In this document: positions 1 to 7,694 of the stretch, one piece after another
Numbering within the stretch: the first letter of the stretch is position 1
How the letters are laid out: every line of letters starts with the position of its first letter
Source: Nonomuraea angiospora
Lineage (GTDB): Bacteria > Actinomycetota > Actinomycetes > Streptosporangiales > Streptosporangiaceae
Length of the DNA stretch: 64,000 bases
NCBI RefSeq assembly: GCF_014873145.1
Contig: NZ_JADBEK010000001.1
Location: forward strand, 3,720,001-3,784,000
Direction of reading: 5' to 3'
Made by a program: the position numbers and the translations under genes
The notes under the pieces: model-generated
What the model saw: only the letters and a program-made list of their open reading frames with translations
What the model was told of the DNA's origin: nothing
The model's database searches: none

Positions 1-60
1 CGTACGGCGCCCGCTTCGCGGTCATCACCAGCTCGGCCTGACCCCTTACGAGCGACGCCA
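1..60. other. Window edge: end of one gene or start of another
   Basis: On the plus strand, frame 3 reads a short C-terminal tail (YGARFAVITSSA) with a TGA at 39-41, which could be the end of a gene cut by the window edge. On the minus strand a GTG-ATG pair near 20-26 opens a frame beginning MTAKRAPY, which could instead be the start of a regulator divergent from the MFS gene that follows. Too few bases are present to decide between them. Confidence 0.3.
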
Positions 61-80
61 CTCGATCGCCCTTGCCGTCC

Positions 81-111
81 TGTAACGTCTTCACTGTGTT
101 ATGCCGTTACA
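81..111. promoter_or_regulatory. Inverted repeat at the MFS start, possible operator
   Basis: TGTAACG at 81-87 is matched by CGTTACA at 105-111, giving 7-bp arms with a 17-bp spacer. The right arm runs into the ATG at 111. An inverted repeat in this position would let a regulator block transcription or initiation of the exporter gene. No regulator gene is complete in the window on this side, so the partner is unknown. Confidence 0.35.
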
Positions 112-1397
112 TGACCGGTGCGGTGGCCGCGCGCACCGGGGACGAGATGTCCGGGCCCGCGCTCCTGGTCGCCGGGCTGGCCGTCACCGGGTCTCCTCTG
201 ACGGCGTCCTGGCTGCTGGCCGGGCTGACCGTCTCAGCCGCGGCCGGAGGACCGCTGCTCGGGGTGCTGCTCGACCGGGCGCGGCGGCCGGGGCGGCTGC
301 TCGCGTGCTGCCTCCTCGGGTACGCCGGCGGGCTCCTGCTGGTCCTGTACGGGCTGGGCCGGGTGCCGGACGCGGCCCTGATCGGCGTGGCGGTCGTGGC
401 CGGGCTGCTGGGGCCCGCGCTGACCGGCGGCTGGACGGCGCAGCTGCCCCGGGTGGCCGGTCCCGAACGCCTGAGCAGGGCCACCGCGCTCGACTCCATG
501 AGCTACAACGTGGCCGGGCTGGCCGGGCCCGCCGTGGTGGGGCTGGTGGCGAGCGCGGGCGGAGGCGGCGCGACGGTGCTGGTGTGCGCCGGGCTGCTCG
601 TCGCCGCGCTGCCGGCCGCCTGGAGCCTGCCTCCCGTACGGTCCCGCCCGGCCGCACCCGCCGCCGTACCCGCTGATCCCGGCTCGCCCGCCGCCGCAGA
701 CGCTCACCCCGCCGCGCACGGCTCGCCCGCCGAGGGCGGCGCGGCCGGTCGAGGGCGGGCGGTTCGGGCGGAGCTGGTCGAGGGGTTCGCCGTCATCTGG
801 CGGAACGCGCCGTTGCGTCGGGCGACAGCGGGGTCCGCGATCTCGTGTTGCGGCCTGGCCATGCTGGTCGTCTCCGCCCCCGTCCTCGGCGCCGAGCTCA
901 CCGGCGAGAGCGGCCACGGCGCGCTGCTGCTGGCCGTCACCGCCGCGTCCGGGCTGGCCGCGAACGCGGCGATCGCCGCGTGGGGCCGGGTGCGGCGGTG
1001 GGACCGCGTCCTGGCCTGGGGGACGGCGGTGCTCGGCGCGGGGATGGCGCTGGCGGCCGGGGCCGGGGCGTTCGGGGCCGGGGCGTTCGGGGCCGGGGCG
1101 TTCTGGGCCGCGGTGGTCGCCGCGGCGGTGGCGGGAGCGGGCGAGGGGCCGCAGCTCACCGCGTTGTTCTCGGTACGGCATCGCGAGGCGCCGGCCCGCC
1201 TGCGCAGCCAGGTGTTCACCACGGGGGCCAGCTTGAAGATCACCTCGTTCGCGATCGGGTCCGCGCTGGCCGGACCGCTGGCGGCGTACTCGGCGAGCTC
1301 AGCCCTGGTGGCGGGCGCGGCGCTGCAGGCCGCTGCCGTGGTCGTGCTCATGGCCGGGCGCCGCGAGAAGGGCTCCCCGACGGAAGCGCCGCGATAG
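111..1397 (+). CDS. MFS transporter, probable drug/small-molecule exporter
   Basis: A polytopic membrane protein of about 428 aa with roughly ten to twelve hydrophobic segments and a motif-A-like loop (GVLLDRARRPGR, about residues 48-59), which marks the major facilitator superfamily. The two halves are separated by a Pro/Ala-rich cytoplasmic loop (about residues 170-215). The substrate cannot be read from sequence; this MFS type is usually an exporter. I chose ATG 111, where the family-like sequence begins; an in-frame TTG at 72 is the alternative. A run of three GAGAF repeats lies in a late membrane segment. It converges on the CGNR gene with 23 bp between the stops, so it is probably transcribed alone. 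Confidence 0.8.
   Translation: MTGAVAARTGDEMSGPALLVAGLAVTGSPLTASWLLAGLTVSAAAGGPLLGVLLDRARRPGRLLACCLLGYAGGLLLVLYGLGRVPDAALIGVAVVAGLLGPALTGGWTAQLPRVAGPERLSRATALDSMSYNVAGLAGPAVVGLVASAGGGGATVLVCAGLLVAALPAAWSLPPVRSRPAAPAAVPADPGSPAAADAHPAAHGSPAEGGAAGRGRAVRAELVEGFAVIWRNAPLRRATAGSAISCCGLAMLVVSAPVLGAELTGESGHGALLLAVTAASGLAANAAIAAWGRVRRWDRVLAWGTAVLGAGMALAAGAGAFGAGAFGAGAFWAAVVAAAVAGAGEGPQLTALFSVRHREAPARLRSQVFTTGASLKITSFAIGSALAGPLAAYSASSALVAGAALQAAAVVVLMAGRREKGSPTEAPR
1061..1105 (+). repeat. Three 15-bp tandem repeats inside the MFS gene
   Basis: Units at 1061-1075, 1076-1090 and 1091-1105 are near identical and encode GAGAF three times in a predicted membrane helix. The copies keep the reading frame. 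This looks like in-frame expansion by slippage in very GC-rich DNA. Confidence 0.8.
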
Positions 1398-1420
1398 CGG
1401 GACCGGCGCAAGCGCCGCGC

Positions 1421-1966
1421 TCAGCCCGGGGTGGGCGGTGAGGTGCGGGAGCGGTGGGCGGCGACGCGTTCGCGGGTGGCGCAGCGGGCGCTGCAGTAGC
1501 GTCGCGGGCTGCCGCCCCCGAGGTCCAGGTACGGCCGCCCGCACCCCCGCGAGGCACACAGCCCGCCGGGAACGCGCTGATGGTCGGCCAGCAGCACCGC
1601 CAGCGCCATCGCCGACGACGCCAGGAACCACTCCGCCCACGGCGCGTCGTCCCCGCTGTCGACGTGGACGTGCCAGCTCGTCGCGTCCCCGTGGCTGGTG
1701 AGTCTGGGCGCTCGGGCCGATGCGGCGAGCAGCCGGTTGAGCAGGCCGGCCGCCTCGCCGACGGTGGCCGCGCCCAGGACCTCGCGCAGCCGCGCCGCCG
1801 CCGCCCGCATCGCGGTCACGTCGGCCTCGCCGAGGTCGAGGTCCCCGGTCTCCCCGTGGTCGCGCAGCACCCGCGACACCGACGCGACGGACGGCCGTTC
1901 GTGCAGCAGTGCCACGCACAGGTCGACGGCCCGGGCGGCCATCGCCTTGGTCGAGTGAACCTCCAC
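1421..1966 (-). CDS. CGNR zinc-finger / ABATE-type protein
   Basis: A soluble protein of about 181 aa. The N-terminal helical half resembles the stress-linked ABATE region and the C-terminus carries a compact zinc finger with four cysteines (CASRGC near residue 138 and YCSARC near 155) followed by RERVAAHR. This is the layout of the CGNR family, thought to bind DNA, although the signature CGNR itself reads CATR here. Function is presumed regulatory. I chose GTG 1966; ATG 1942, which has GGAGG upstream, is a good alternative (173 aa). An imperfect inverted repeat AACCT/AGGTT lies around the start. Confidence 0.7.
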   Translation of the reverse strand: MEVHSTKAMAARAVDLCVALLHERPSVASVSRVLRDHGETGDLDLGEADVTAMRAAAARLREVLGAATVGEAAGLLNRLLAASARAPRLTSHGDATSWHVHVDSGDDAPWAEWFLASSAMALAVLLADHQRVPGGLCASRGCGRPYLDLGGGSPRRYCSARCATRERVAAHRSRTSPPTPG

Positions 1967-1990
1967 CTCGAGAAGGTTATGCCAGTGCGG

Positions 1991-2020
1991 GCCCGGGGAG
2001 TCCCCGCCGCCTCCCCGGGC
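1991..2020 (-). terminator. Hairpin terminator of the secreted paralogue pair
   Basis: GCCCGGGGAG at 1991-2000 and CTCCCCGGGC at 2011-2020 form a perfect 10-bp stem with a 10-nt loop, just past the stop of the 2032-3024 gene. There is no U-run, as is common for hairpins that end transcripts in high-GC actinobacteria. Confidence 0.6.
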
Positions 2021-2031
2021 CCCGCGCCGCC

Positions 2032-3024
2032 TCAGCCGCCGCACGCCGCGAAGACGAACATGCCCTTCAGCATCCGGTACCGGTCCCGGACCTTGACCGC
2101 GCCCGTCTCGGTGTCGATCTGGACGATGGTCATCTTGTTGCCGCTCTCCAGGTACTGGACCAGGTGGACGGTGACCTGGGTGTCCCCGGTCCAGTCGACC
2201 ATGTCGATGTCCCCGGCCGGCAGCGTGAGCTTCTTGCGGTCGACGACCTGGTCGCTCTGCATGTCGTACAGGACGAGCTGCGGCTTGCTCCCCGCCACGA
2301 CGGCCGCGACCGTGCGGCCGTCGGCGGACAGCGCCTGCGGCGAGTTGGACGACACGACCTGCGGCGGCGTGCCGCGCACGAGCTGCTCGCCCGTGTCGCT
2401 GTAGACGGCCAGGTCGGTGACGCCCTCGTCGGCGTCGGCGCTGGTGAGCACCTCGCCCCCGTCGCCGCTGAAGCCCAGCATGATCAGGTTGCCGGGCACG
2501 GAGCCGAGCCGGGCGCCGGTGGCGGTGTCGAACACGCGCGTGCTCTGCACCTTCTCGCCTGAGATGACCGCGGCCAGCCGGGCGCCGTCGTCGGACAGGC
2601 GCAGGGTGATGGTGCTCTGGTCCACGCGGGGCAGCGCGTCCTTGGCGAACAGCTTGACGCCGCCCCCGAGCGTGCGCACGGCCAGTTTGCCGGTCTTGGT
2701 GAGGTACGCGATCCGCTGCCCGTTGCCGCTGACCGCGATGGGCGCCGAGGCGTAGCTGAGCTTCTTGCCCTTCGCGTCGAGCGCGACCGTCTGGGCGTCG
2801 TGCACCGTGCTCTGGCTGCCGTCGTGCATGACCAGCCGCCAGTCGCCGCACGGCTTGGCGTCCCCGTCCTTGCCGCAGCTCTTGATGGCGGCGTACCGGA
2901 CGCTGTCGTGCCCGTGGTGGGCGTGGTCCGCCTGCGCGTGCGGCTCCGCGTACGCGACGCCCCCCGGCACCGCGACCACGGCGGCCGCGAGGACCGCGAA
3001 GATCTTGGCTTTCATGTCGTTCAC
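2032..3024 (-). CDS. Secreted beta-propeller-like protein (paralogue 2)
   Basis: A protein of 330 aa with a Sec signal peptide (MNDMKAKIF, hydrophobic core, cleavage near AYA-EP at about residue 26). The rest is repeated short beta-strand segments of WD40/TolB-like character (LSDDGARLAAV, FSGDGGEVLTS, LSADGRTVAAV). An N-terminal two-Cys motif ending PCGDWRLVMHDG is shared with the upstream gene. No catalytic motif is visible. Its ATG overlaps the stop of the upstream gene by 4 bp (ATGA), so the two are translationally coupled and probably made together. A role in binding at the cell surface is possible but is only an inference. Confidence 0.7.
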   Translation of the reverse strand: MNDMKAKIFAVLAAAVVAVPGGVAYAEPHAQADHAHHGHDSVRYAAIKSCGKDGDAKPCGDWRLVMHDGSQSTVHDAQTVALDAKGKKLSYASAPIAVSGNGQRIAYLTKTGKLAVRTLGGGVKLFAKDALPRVDQSTITLRLSDDGARLAAVISGEKVQSTRVFDTATGARLGSVPGNLIMLGFSGDGGEVLTSADADEGVTDLAVYSDTGEQLVRGTPPQVVSSNSPQALSADGRTVAAVVAGSKPQLVLYDMQSDQVVDRKKLTLPAGDIDMVDWTGDTQVTVHLVQYLESGNKMTIVQIDTETGAVKVRDRYRMLKGMFVFAACGG

Positions 3025-4022
3025 TCCCCCGCCTTCACATAGAGGAACCTGGTCTTGCTGATCGTGTAGCGGCCGGTCTGCTTGACCGCCCCGGAGCCGG
3101 GATCGACGGTGAGCTCCCGTATCACCGCCGGCTCCCCGACGTCATCGCTCCCCAGCGTGGCGTGGAGCACGCCGTCCGCGCCCCACCAGGCGAGGTCCGG
3201 CGGCACGCCGGGCGCGAGCGGCAGGTCCGCGCCGCCGGTCAGTTGCCCGGTCTGCAGGTCGTAGGTGCGCACCCTGGGCCGCTTCTTCCTGTCGGCGTTG
3301 CCCGCGGTGAACACCGCCACCGTCCGGCCGTCGGGGGCCAGGGCGAGCGTGGGGGCGTTCGCGACGAGCTGGGGCGGCGTCGCCTTGATCGAGCCGCCGC
3401 CGAGCCGGTGCGCGCTCAGGCGGAGCGTGTTGTCGCTCAGGTAGCGCCTGGTCAGCACCTCGTCGCCGTCGCCGCTGAACCCGGCCATGCCCTCCCCGCG
3501 GGGCAGCGTCGCGATCTTGCCGGTCGCGACCGTGATCACCTTGGCGGGCAGCCGGACGGGCTCGTCGCCGTAGTCGATCACGACCGTGTCGCCCTTGGGG
3601 GACAGGTAGACGCCGATGTCGGCGGTGCCGAAGCCCTTCGGCACCGCCGCCTTGGGCAGCGTCCTGGCCGGGCCGCCCGCGACCGGCTGGACGACCAGGC
3701 GGTGGTCGCTCTTGCGCTCGTAGGCCATCACGCGGCCGTCGGCGCTGATGGCGAACGTGTTGGTGTCGTGGACCTCGTTGCCCTTGGCATCGATCTGGGA
3801 GGTGGCCGCGCCGGGCACGGCGACCTTCCGGCCGTCCCGCATGATCAGCTGCCAGTGGCCGCAGGGATGGTCGAGGTCGTCCTTCTTGTGGGTGCAGGTC
3901 TTGACCCAGGCGGCGCGGGCCTCCGGGGACGTCGACTGGGCGTGGGCCGCGCCGGGCGCGAGCCCCAGTCCGCCGATGACCGCGGACGCCAGCAGGGCCG
4001 CGGTCGCTGAGGGGTGCCTCAT
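3021..4022 (-). CDS. Secreted beta-propeller-like protein (paralogue 1)
   Basis: A 333-aa secreted protein, first gene of a two-gene unit. The signal peptide runs to about AHA-QS (residue 29). It shares with its downstream neighbour the N-terminal Cys pair and the PCGHWQLIMRDG segment, then propeller-like blades such as LSPKGDTVVIDY, FSGDGDEVLTR and LAPDGRTVAVF. The pair clearly arose by duplication but has diverged strongly outside the blade motifs. I chose ATG 4022 because AAAGGA sits about 9 nt upstream and the signal peptide begins there; a GTG at 4055 would only add a non-signal tail. Confidence 0.7.
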   Translation of the reverse strand: MRHPSATAALLASAVIGGLGLAPGAAHAQSTSPEARAAWVKTCTHKKDDLDHPCGHWQLIMRDGRKVAVPGAATSQIDAKGNEVHDTNTFAISADGRVMAYERKSDHRLVVQPVAGGPARTLPKAAVPKGFGTADIGVYLSPKGDTVVIDYGDEPVRLPAKVITVATGKIATLPRGEGMAGFSGDGDEVLTRRYLSDNTLRLSAHRLGGGSIKATPPQLVANAPTLALAPDGRTVAVFTAGNADRKKRPRVRTYDLQTGQLTGGADLPLAPGVPPDLAWWGADGVLHATLGSDDVGEPAVIRELTVDPGSGAVKQTGRYTISKTRFLYVKAGE

Positions 4023-4100
4023 CGGTGTGATCCTTTCGTTCACTCCGTTAGACACCCACTTGCCGTACCCGGTTGGTCACGGATCGGCCACGGCTGCGGC

Positions 4101-4475
4101 TCACGCCCTCCCGGGGTCCAGGGGGCGGCGGCCCGCGAAGCCGAGCTCCGTACGGTGGTACCAGGCGAGCTCCCGCTCGCCCTCGATCCAGCACAGCCGC
4201 ACCGACACCCCGTCGATCACGGCGGGAAAGTCGACCAGCACCGGCGCGATGCCCTTGACCTCGATCCCCTGCTCGTTCCACCCGCTGAGGATCTCCTCGA
4301 CGCGGGCCTGCAGCCCCTTGATCTCGGGCAGGCCGCCGAGCGGGGAGCCGCCCGTGGTCCGCCGGTCGAAGTCGATCTCGGCCAGGTCTGCGCGGGCGGC
4401 GATCACCTCGCGGGCGTCACGCATGACGCCGGGAAGCAGCTCGCGGGCCTCGTCAAGGGTGAAGATCCGGTCCAT
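4101..4475 (-). CDS. DUF2203 family protein
   Basis: A small soluble protein of 124 aa that begins MDRIFTLDEARELLPGV and ends with a strand-rich segment around VSVRLCWIEGERELAWYHRTELGFAGRRPL. This is the typical beginning, length and ending of the DUF2203 family, whose function is unknown. It starts 10 bp after the stop of the GntR-type regulator and is almost certainly co-transcribed with it. The family is widespread in bacteria, so the link to the transporter across the divergent promoter may be coincidental. Confidence 0.75.
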   Translation of the reverse strand: MDRIFTLDEARELLPGVMRDAREVIAARADLAEIDFDRRTTGGSPLGGLPEIKGLQARVEEILSGWNEQGIEVKGIAPVLVDFPAVIDGVSVRLCWIEGERELAWYHRTELGFAGRRPLDPGRA

Positions 4476-4485
4476 GCCACAGACG

Positions 4486-5160
4486 TTACGGCGTGTACGC
4501 CTCGATGAGCAGCCGTTCGGCGTGGTCGAGATAGTCGTCGAGGTACGCGGCGGCCTTCTCGGCCCGCCCCGACTCCAGGAGCCCGAGCAGGGTCCGGTTG
4601 CGGTCGACGAACGGCTCGTGGAAGGCCCGCGGGTTCTCCATCACGTGGAAGACCAGCCGCAGCTCGGCCAGGAGCTGGCGCATGGCCTCGTCGATCCTGG
4701 GGCTCTCGTTCAGCGAGACGAGCGCCTGGTGGAAGCGGATGTTGGCGGTGCCGACGCCCTGCCAGTCGTCCTGCTCGGCGGCGCGCTCGGCGTCGAGCAC
4801 GGCCTCCTTGATCACGGCCAGCGCCTCGGGACCCGGGCCGCGCCGCACGGCCGCCCCTTCGAGCACGCGGCGCACGCGGTAGAGGTCGGCGACGTCCTCG
4901 GCGGACGGGAGCCGGACGAACACGCCCCTGTTGAGCCGGTGGTCGAGGAGCCGCTCGTGGCCGAGGAGCCGGAACGCCTCGCGCAGCGTGTTGCGCGACA
5001 CGCCGAGCCCCTCCGAGATCGACTCCTCCGACAGCCGCTGCCCCGGGCGGAAGAAGCCCTCGCTGATGCGGTCGCGCAGGATGTCGGCCACCCGCTCCGC
5101 GGTGCTGCTGCGGCCCAGCCGGGGGCGGTCCTGAGAGAGATCGGCAACCACGTTATCCAC
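4486..5160 (-). CDS. GntR/FadR-family transcriptional regulator
   Basis: About 224 aa. The N-terminus carries a winged helix (TAERVADILRDRISEGFFRPGQRLSEESI, then SRNTLREAFRLLGHERLLDH) and the C-terminus an all-helical FCD ligand-binding domain with the HQALVSLNESPR segment. FadR-type members usually sense an organic acid and repress a nearby uptake or catabolic gene. Here the divergent neighbour is an MHS-family carboxylate/osmolyte-type importer, the obvious target. The start is uncertain: I list GTG 5160, while TTG 5205 would add 15 residues but would overlap the inverted repeat at 5201-5221. Neither has a clear ribosome binding site. Confidence 0.85.
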   Translation of the reverse strand: MDNVVADLSQDRPRLGRSSTAERVADILRDRISEGFFRPGQRLSEESISEGLGVSRNTLREAFRLLGHERLLDHRLNRGVFVRLPSAEDVADLYRVRRVLEGAAVRRGPGPEALAVIKEAVLDAERAAEQDDWQGVGTANIRFHQALVSLNESPRIDEAMRQLLAELRLVFHVMENPRAFHEPFVDRNRTLLGLLESGRAEKAAAYLDDYLDHAERLLIEAYTP

Positions 5161-5200
5161 AATTAACAGCGAATCATGGAGCAAACCTCTTGTCGAATTG

Positions 5201-5221
5201 TTCAACGATTCTTATGTTGAA
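5201..5221. promoter_or_regulatory. Inverted repeat between GntR and MHS transporter genes
   Basis: TTCAAC (5201-5206) and GTTGAA (5216-5221) are perfect 6-bp arms with a 9-bp spacer, placed in the short divergent region. A second, looser dyad (TTG...AATT...CAA) lies just left, at about 5190-5205. A GntR dimer acting on both promoters would bind about here. Confidence 0.45.
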
Positions 5222-5253
5222 GAGGACCCCCTAGACGAACAAGGAGCGATCGA

Positions 5254-6588
5254 ATGGCAGGCTCCGCGCAACAGACCCGGCGGGTGATCCTCGCCAGCCT
5301 GATCGGAACGTCGCTGGAGTGGTACGACTTCTTCCTCTACACCACGGCGGCGACCCTGGTCTTCCCCAAGCTGTTCTTCCCCGCTCTCGACCCGTTCAAC
5401 GCCACGCTGGCGTCGCTGACCACCAACGCCGTGGCGTTCGTCGCCCGGCCGCTCGGCGGCGTCGTGTTCGGCCACTTCGGCGACCGGGCGGGGCGCAAGA
5501 CCGTGCTGGTGGTGACGCTCCTGGTGATGGGCGTCTCGACGTTCCTCATCGGCGTGCTGCCCGGCTACGCGAGCGCGGGCGTGCTGGCGCCGATCCTGCT
5601 GGCGGTGCTGCGGTTCGTGCAGGGCCTGGGGCTCGGCGGCGAATGGGGCGGCGCGGTGATCATGTCGCTGGAGCACGGCGACGGGCGGCGGCGCGGCTTC
5701 AACGCGAGCTGGCCGCAGGTCGGCGTGCCCGCCGGATACGTGCTGGCCACCGGGCTGCTCACGCTCCTGTCGTTCACGCTGTCCGACGCGGCGTTCCTGT
5801 CATGGGGCTGGCGGGTGCCGTTCCTGCTGTCGGGCGTGCTGGTGTTCGTGGGCCTGTGGGTGCGGCTGCGGGTGACCGAGTCGCCGCTGTTCGCCCAGGT
5901 CGAGAAGCAGGGCGCCAAGGCGGAGATGCCGCTGCTCGAAGTGCTGCGTACGCATCCGCGGGCCCTGCTGTCCGCCTTCACCGCGCGGATCGGGGTGGAC
6001 GTGGCCTTCTACACGTTCACCGCGTACATCATCGTCTACCTCACCACGGTGCTGAAGCTGCCGCGTTCGTACGCGCTCAACGCGGTCCTGATCGGGTCGG
6101 CGCTGCAGCTCGTGCTGATCCCGCTGGCCGGCGCGCTGTCGGACCGGTTCGGGCGGCGGCCGGTCTACTTCGCGGGCGTGGTGGGCGCGGCGGTGTGGGT
6201 GTTCGCGTTCTTCCCGCTGCTCGACAGCAGGTCGTTCCCGCTGATCGCGCTGGCCGCCGTGGTCGCGCTCGTCACCCACGCCGCCATGTACGGGCCGCAG
6301 GCGGCCTTCATCGCCGAGCTGTTCAGCACGCGGCTGCGCTACAGCGGCGCCTCCATGGGCTACCAGGTGGCCGGCATCGTCGGCGGCGCCCTGGCCCCGA
6401 TCATCGCCCTCAGCCTGTTCGACACGTACGGGACCACGGTCGCGGTGTCGATCTACGTGGTGGCCGCCCTGGCGGTCACGGCCCTCGGCCTGGCCATCGC
6501 CCCGGAGACCCGCGACCTCGACCTGGCCGAGGAGCCCGCTCCCAAGGCCAAGGCCTCCCTGCCCGGCCAGGTGGGACCGTTCGCCTGA
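5254..6588 (+). CDS. MHS-family MFS importer (ProP/ShiA/KgtP-like)
   Basis: A 444-aa, 12-helix integral membrane protein. The start IGTSLEWYDFFLYTTAATLVFPKLFF, the motif-A loop GHFGDRAGRK (about residues 72-81), RFVQGLGLGGEWGGAV and YMTAT-less second-half loop LSDRFGRRP identify the metabolite:H+ symporter group, which imports carboxylates, osmolytes or shikimate-like acids. An AAGGAG ribosome binding site lies 8 nt before ATG 5254. It is divergent from the FadR-type regulator, which suggests induction by its substrate. The exact substrate cannot be assigned. Confidence 0.88.
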   Translation: MAGSAQQTRRVILASLIGTSLEWYDFFLYTTAATLVFPKLFFPALDPFNATLASLTTNAVAFVARPLGGVVFGHFGDRAGRKTVLVVTLLVMGVSTFLIGVLPGYASAGVLAPILLAVLRFVQGLGLGGEWGGAVIMSLEHGDGRRRGFNASWPQVGVPAGYVLATGLLTLLSFTLSDAAFLSWGWRVPFLLSGVLVFVGLWVRLRVTESPLFAQVEKQGAKAEMPLLEVLRTHPRALLSAFTARIGVDVAFYTFTAYIIVYLTTVLKLPRSYALNAVLIGSALQLVLIPLAGALSDRFGRRPVYFAGVVGAAVWVFAFFPLLDSRSFPLIALAAVVALVTHAAMYGPQAAFIAELFSTRLRYSGASMGYQVAGIVGGALAPIIALSLFDTYGTTVAVSIYVVAALAVTALGLAIAPETRDLDLAEEPAPKAKASLPGQVGPFA

Positions 6589-6658
6589 GCTCAGCCGGGA
6601 AACGCCGCGAAAGCCGCGGGCGGCGGCTGCCAACGCCGCCCGCGCGGAAGGGGTACTG

Positions 6659-7591
6659 ATGAGAATCGCGCTGATCCTCGTCGCCGCGCTCCTCGCCGTC
6701 CCCCTGCTCATCGGGGGCCTGGGGGGCCTGGAGAGCACGGGCGGCGGCGAGGTGGCCGTCGTCCGCGACGGCGGCCCGCTCGACGACAACCAGGTGCGCC
6801 AGGTGATCGACCCCGGCTCCGGCCTGACCTGGACCGGCCTGTGGTCGTCCACCCACCTCTACCCGGCGCAGCAGCGCTTCTACACGATCACCGCCGACCC
6901 CAAGCGGGCCACGACGCTCGGCGTGGACGTGGTGACGGTGCCCAGCAGCGACGGGGTGAGCCTCGGCATCGAAGGCACCCTCTACTTCACGCTCAACCTG
7001 GACCATCAGGCGCTGAAGAGGTTCGACGACAAATACGGCACCCGCACCTTCCGCGCCCAGGACGACCGCTCGCTCTACGCGTGGGAAGGCGACGAGGGCT
7101 GGTCGGCGTTCTTCGGCCAGGCGGTCCGCCCTGTGATCGACAACGCGCTGCGCGGCCAGATCGGCGCCATGCGCTGCGCCGAGCTCGTGCCGTCCTGCTC
7201 GCTGCTGGAGAGCTCCACGCTCAAGCCGCAGGACAGCAACGCCAACATCGTCAAGGTCCAGAACGCGGTCGACGCCTCGCTGGCCCGCGACCTGCCGGCC
7301 ACGCTCGGCGGCGACTTCCTCACCGGGCTGCGCTTCACGCTGGCCAAGGTGACGCTGCCGGGCGAGGTGCAGCAGGCCGTGGACCGCTCACTGGCCGCCT
7401 CGGCGGCCGTCTCCGAGGCGCAGGCGAAGGTCGCCCAGGCCAGGGCGGAGGCGGACGCGAACCGGGCAAGGCAGGACGGTTACGACAAGTGCCCGGCGTG
7501 CGCGGAGATCGAGAAGCTCAAGTCGCTGCCGCAGGGCATCACGGTGTACGCCCCCGGAAATCCCCAGTCGGTGGTGGTTCCGTCGCGGTAG
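6659..7591 (+). CDS. SPFH/band-7 domain membrane protein
   Basis: A 310-aa protein with one N-terminal membrane anchor (residues 2-22) followed by an SPFH-type domain: GGGEVAVVRDGGPLDDN, DVVTVPSSDGVSLGIEGTLYFTL and the coiled Ala/Glu/Arg helix SEAQAKVAQARAEADANRARQ near residues 245-265. Such proteins form membrane-bound oligomers that organise lipid microdomains. It is unusual in ending with a CPAC motif (YDKCPACAEIEKL, about residue 280) plus two more Cys near residues 178-184. A GGAAGGGG ribosome binding site precedes ATG 6659. It follows the MHS transporter by 70 bp and may be read from the same promoter. Confidence 0.8.
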   Translation: MRIALILVAALLAVPLLIGGLGGLESTGGGEVAVVRDGGPLDDNQVRQVIDPGSGLTWTGLWSSTHLYPAQQRFYTITADPKRATTLGVDVVTVPSSDGVSLGIEGTLYFTLNLDHQALKRFDDKYGTRTFRAQDDRSLYAWEGDEGWSAFFGQAVRPVIDNALRGQIGAMRCAELVPSCSLLESSTLKPQDSNANIVKVQNAVDASLARDLPATLGGDFLTGLRFTLAKVTLPGEVQQAVDRSLAASAAVSEAQAKVAQARAEADANRARQDGYDKCPACAEIEKLKSLPQGITVYAPGNPQSVVVPSR

Positions 7592-7694
7592 TCAAGGTGT
7601 GGTTGACTCGTTTTGCGCGCAGCGTCTGGGTTGTGACGGAATCGCCACCTATTCACAGAACAACCTCCACCTAATACGCATAAACTGCGCGGCT

